Positions 4,999 to 5,167 of a stretch of DNA of 5,167 nucleotides are shown here, piece after piece. The first letter of the stretch is position 1; each line of letters starts with the position of its first letter. Source of the DNA: an uncultured Intestinimonas sp. (GTDB taxonomy: Bacteria; Bacillota_A; Clostridia; Oscillospirales; Oscillospiraceae); NCBI GenBank assembly GCA_958435885.1, contig CAUBHZ010000160.1, positions 1 through 5,167 on the forward strand, given 5' to 3'. A program made the position numbers and the translations under genes. The notes below the pieces were generated by a model. That model was not told the origin of the DNA and searched no databases. It saw only the letters and a list, made by a program, of their open reading frames with translations.

Positions 4999-5167
4999 AG
5001 CCTTCCCCTGGGGGAAGGTGGCATTTGCAAAGCAAATGACGGATGAGGGGTAGCCTTGCAACGTGGTTTTACGTCTCATTTCTTTGCCTTCCTGTTACGT
5101 GAAAGGACGGGAGAGACGGTCAAAGACCGTTTCTTTTTCCCTGCTGGAAAAAGAACGGTTTTTGGAA
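4999..5167 (+). repeat. Right copy of the hairpin-rich intergenic repeat
   Basis: This gene-free end of the window is the inverted counterpart of 1-210. It starts about 22 bases upstream of the miaA ribosome binding site. Hairpins from inside outward are 5001-5018 (CCTTCCCC with GGGGAAGG), 5022-5038 (CATTTGC with GCAAATG, loop AAA), 5116-5130 (ACGGTC with GACCGT, loop AAA) and 5129-5156 (a T-rich arm pairing with GGAAAAAGAAC). Conserved blocks shared with the left copy are GGATGAGGGG, AGCCTTGC, GAAAGGACGGGAGAGACG and the 30-base outer end 5127-5156. No gene is visible. The matching part stops at 5156 only because the left copy meets the window edge, so the true outer border is unknown. Confidence 0.8.
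5116..5138 (+). terminator. Terminator-like hairpin within the right repeat
   Basis: On the plus strand, ACGGTC-AAA-GACCGT is followed directly by TTCTTTTT, which has the shape of a weak intrinsic terminator pointing away from miaA. The stem is only 6 bp and the T-tract is interrupted by one C. In the left copy the equivalent stem is broken by mismatches, so if this is functional it is not conserved between the copies. Confidence 0.35.

Noticed and set aside
1..5167. Composite transposon carrying the six genes between inverted repeats
   Set aside because: The cargo is core housekeeping genes, no transposase is visible, no target-site duplication can be tested within the window, and the ends look like small non-coding repeats rather than insertion sequences.

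Overview
This is a compact six-gene, single-strand cluster from a high-GC Firmicute. The likely source is a gut clostridium of the Oscillospiraceae type (Flavonifractor, Pseudoflavonifractor, Intestinimonas and similar). That placement is inferred from the gene content (SepF, DivIVA and Hfq together), the GC-rich coding sequence, the AGGAGG-type ribosome binding sites and the style of the intergenic hairpin repeats; no database search was possible.

Layout. All genes read on the minus strand, from right to left: miaA (tRNA dimethylallyltransferase, 4022-4963), hfq (RNA chaperone, 3746-3985), a membrane-anchored HlyD-like adaptor protein (2416-3699), a YggS/YlmE-type PLP-binding protein (1682-2386), sepF (1154-1633) and divIVA (284-1081). 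Gaps between genes are 29-72 bases. A strong intrinsic terminator (about 239-276) closes the cluster just after divIVA. No convincing promoter is visible upstream of miaA. A consensus-like -10 box lies in front of divIVA.

Function. The left part resembles a shortened Gram-positive ylm/division cluster: yggS (ylmE), sepF (ylmF) and divIVA, without ylmG or ylmH between sepF and divIVA. It is joined to the miaA-hfq pair, which in other bacteria often follows mutS-mutL. The cluster would thus couple translation-related RNA functions (tRNA i6A37 modification, sRNA/mRNA chaperoning) to Z-ring assembly and polar or septal organisation. The HlyD-like protein between the two groups has no transporter partner in the window.

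Flanks. The two gene-free ends (1-238 and 4964-5167) carry inverted copies of the same non-coding, hairpin-rich repeat. The copies agree at roughly 84% over about 120 bases by hand alignment, including a 30-base perfect match at the outer ends. The inner parts differ: the left copy is about 51 bases longer and has different hairpins. These paired repeats are the least explained feature here. The genes themselves look like ordinary chromosomal housekeeping genes, and I see no undescribed defence or mobile system.
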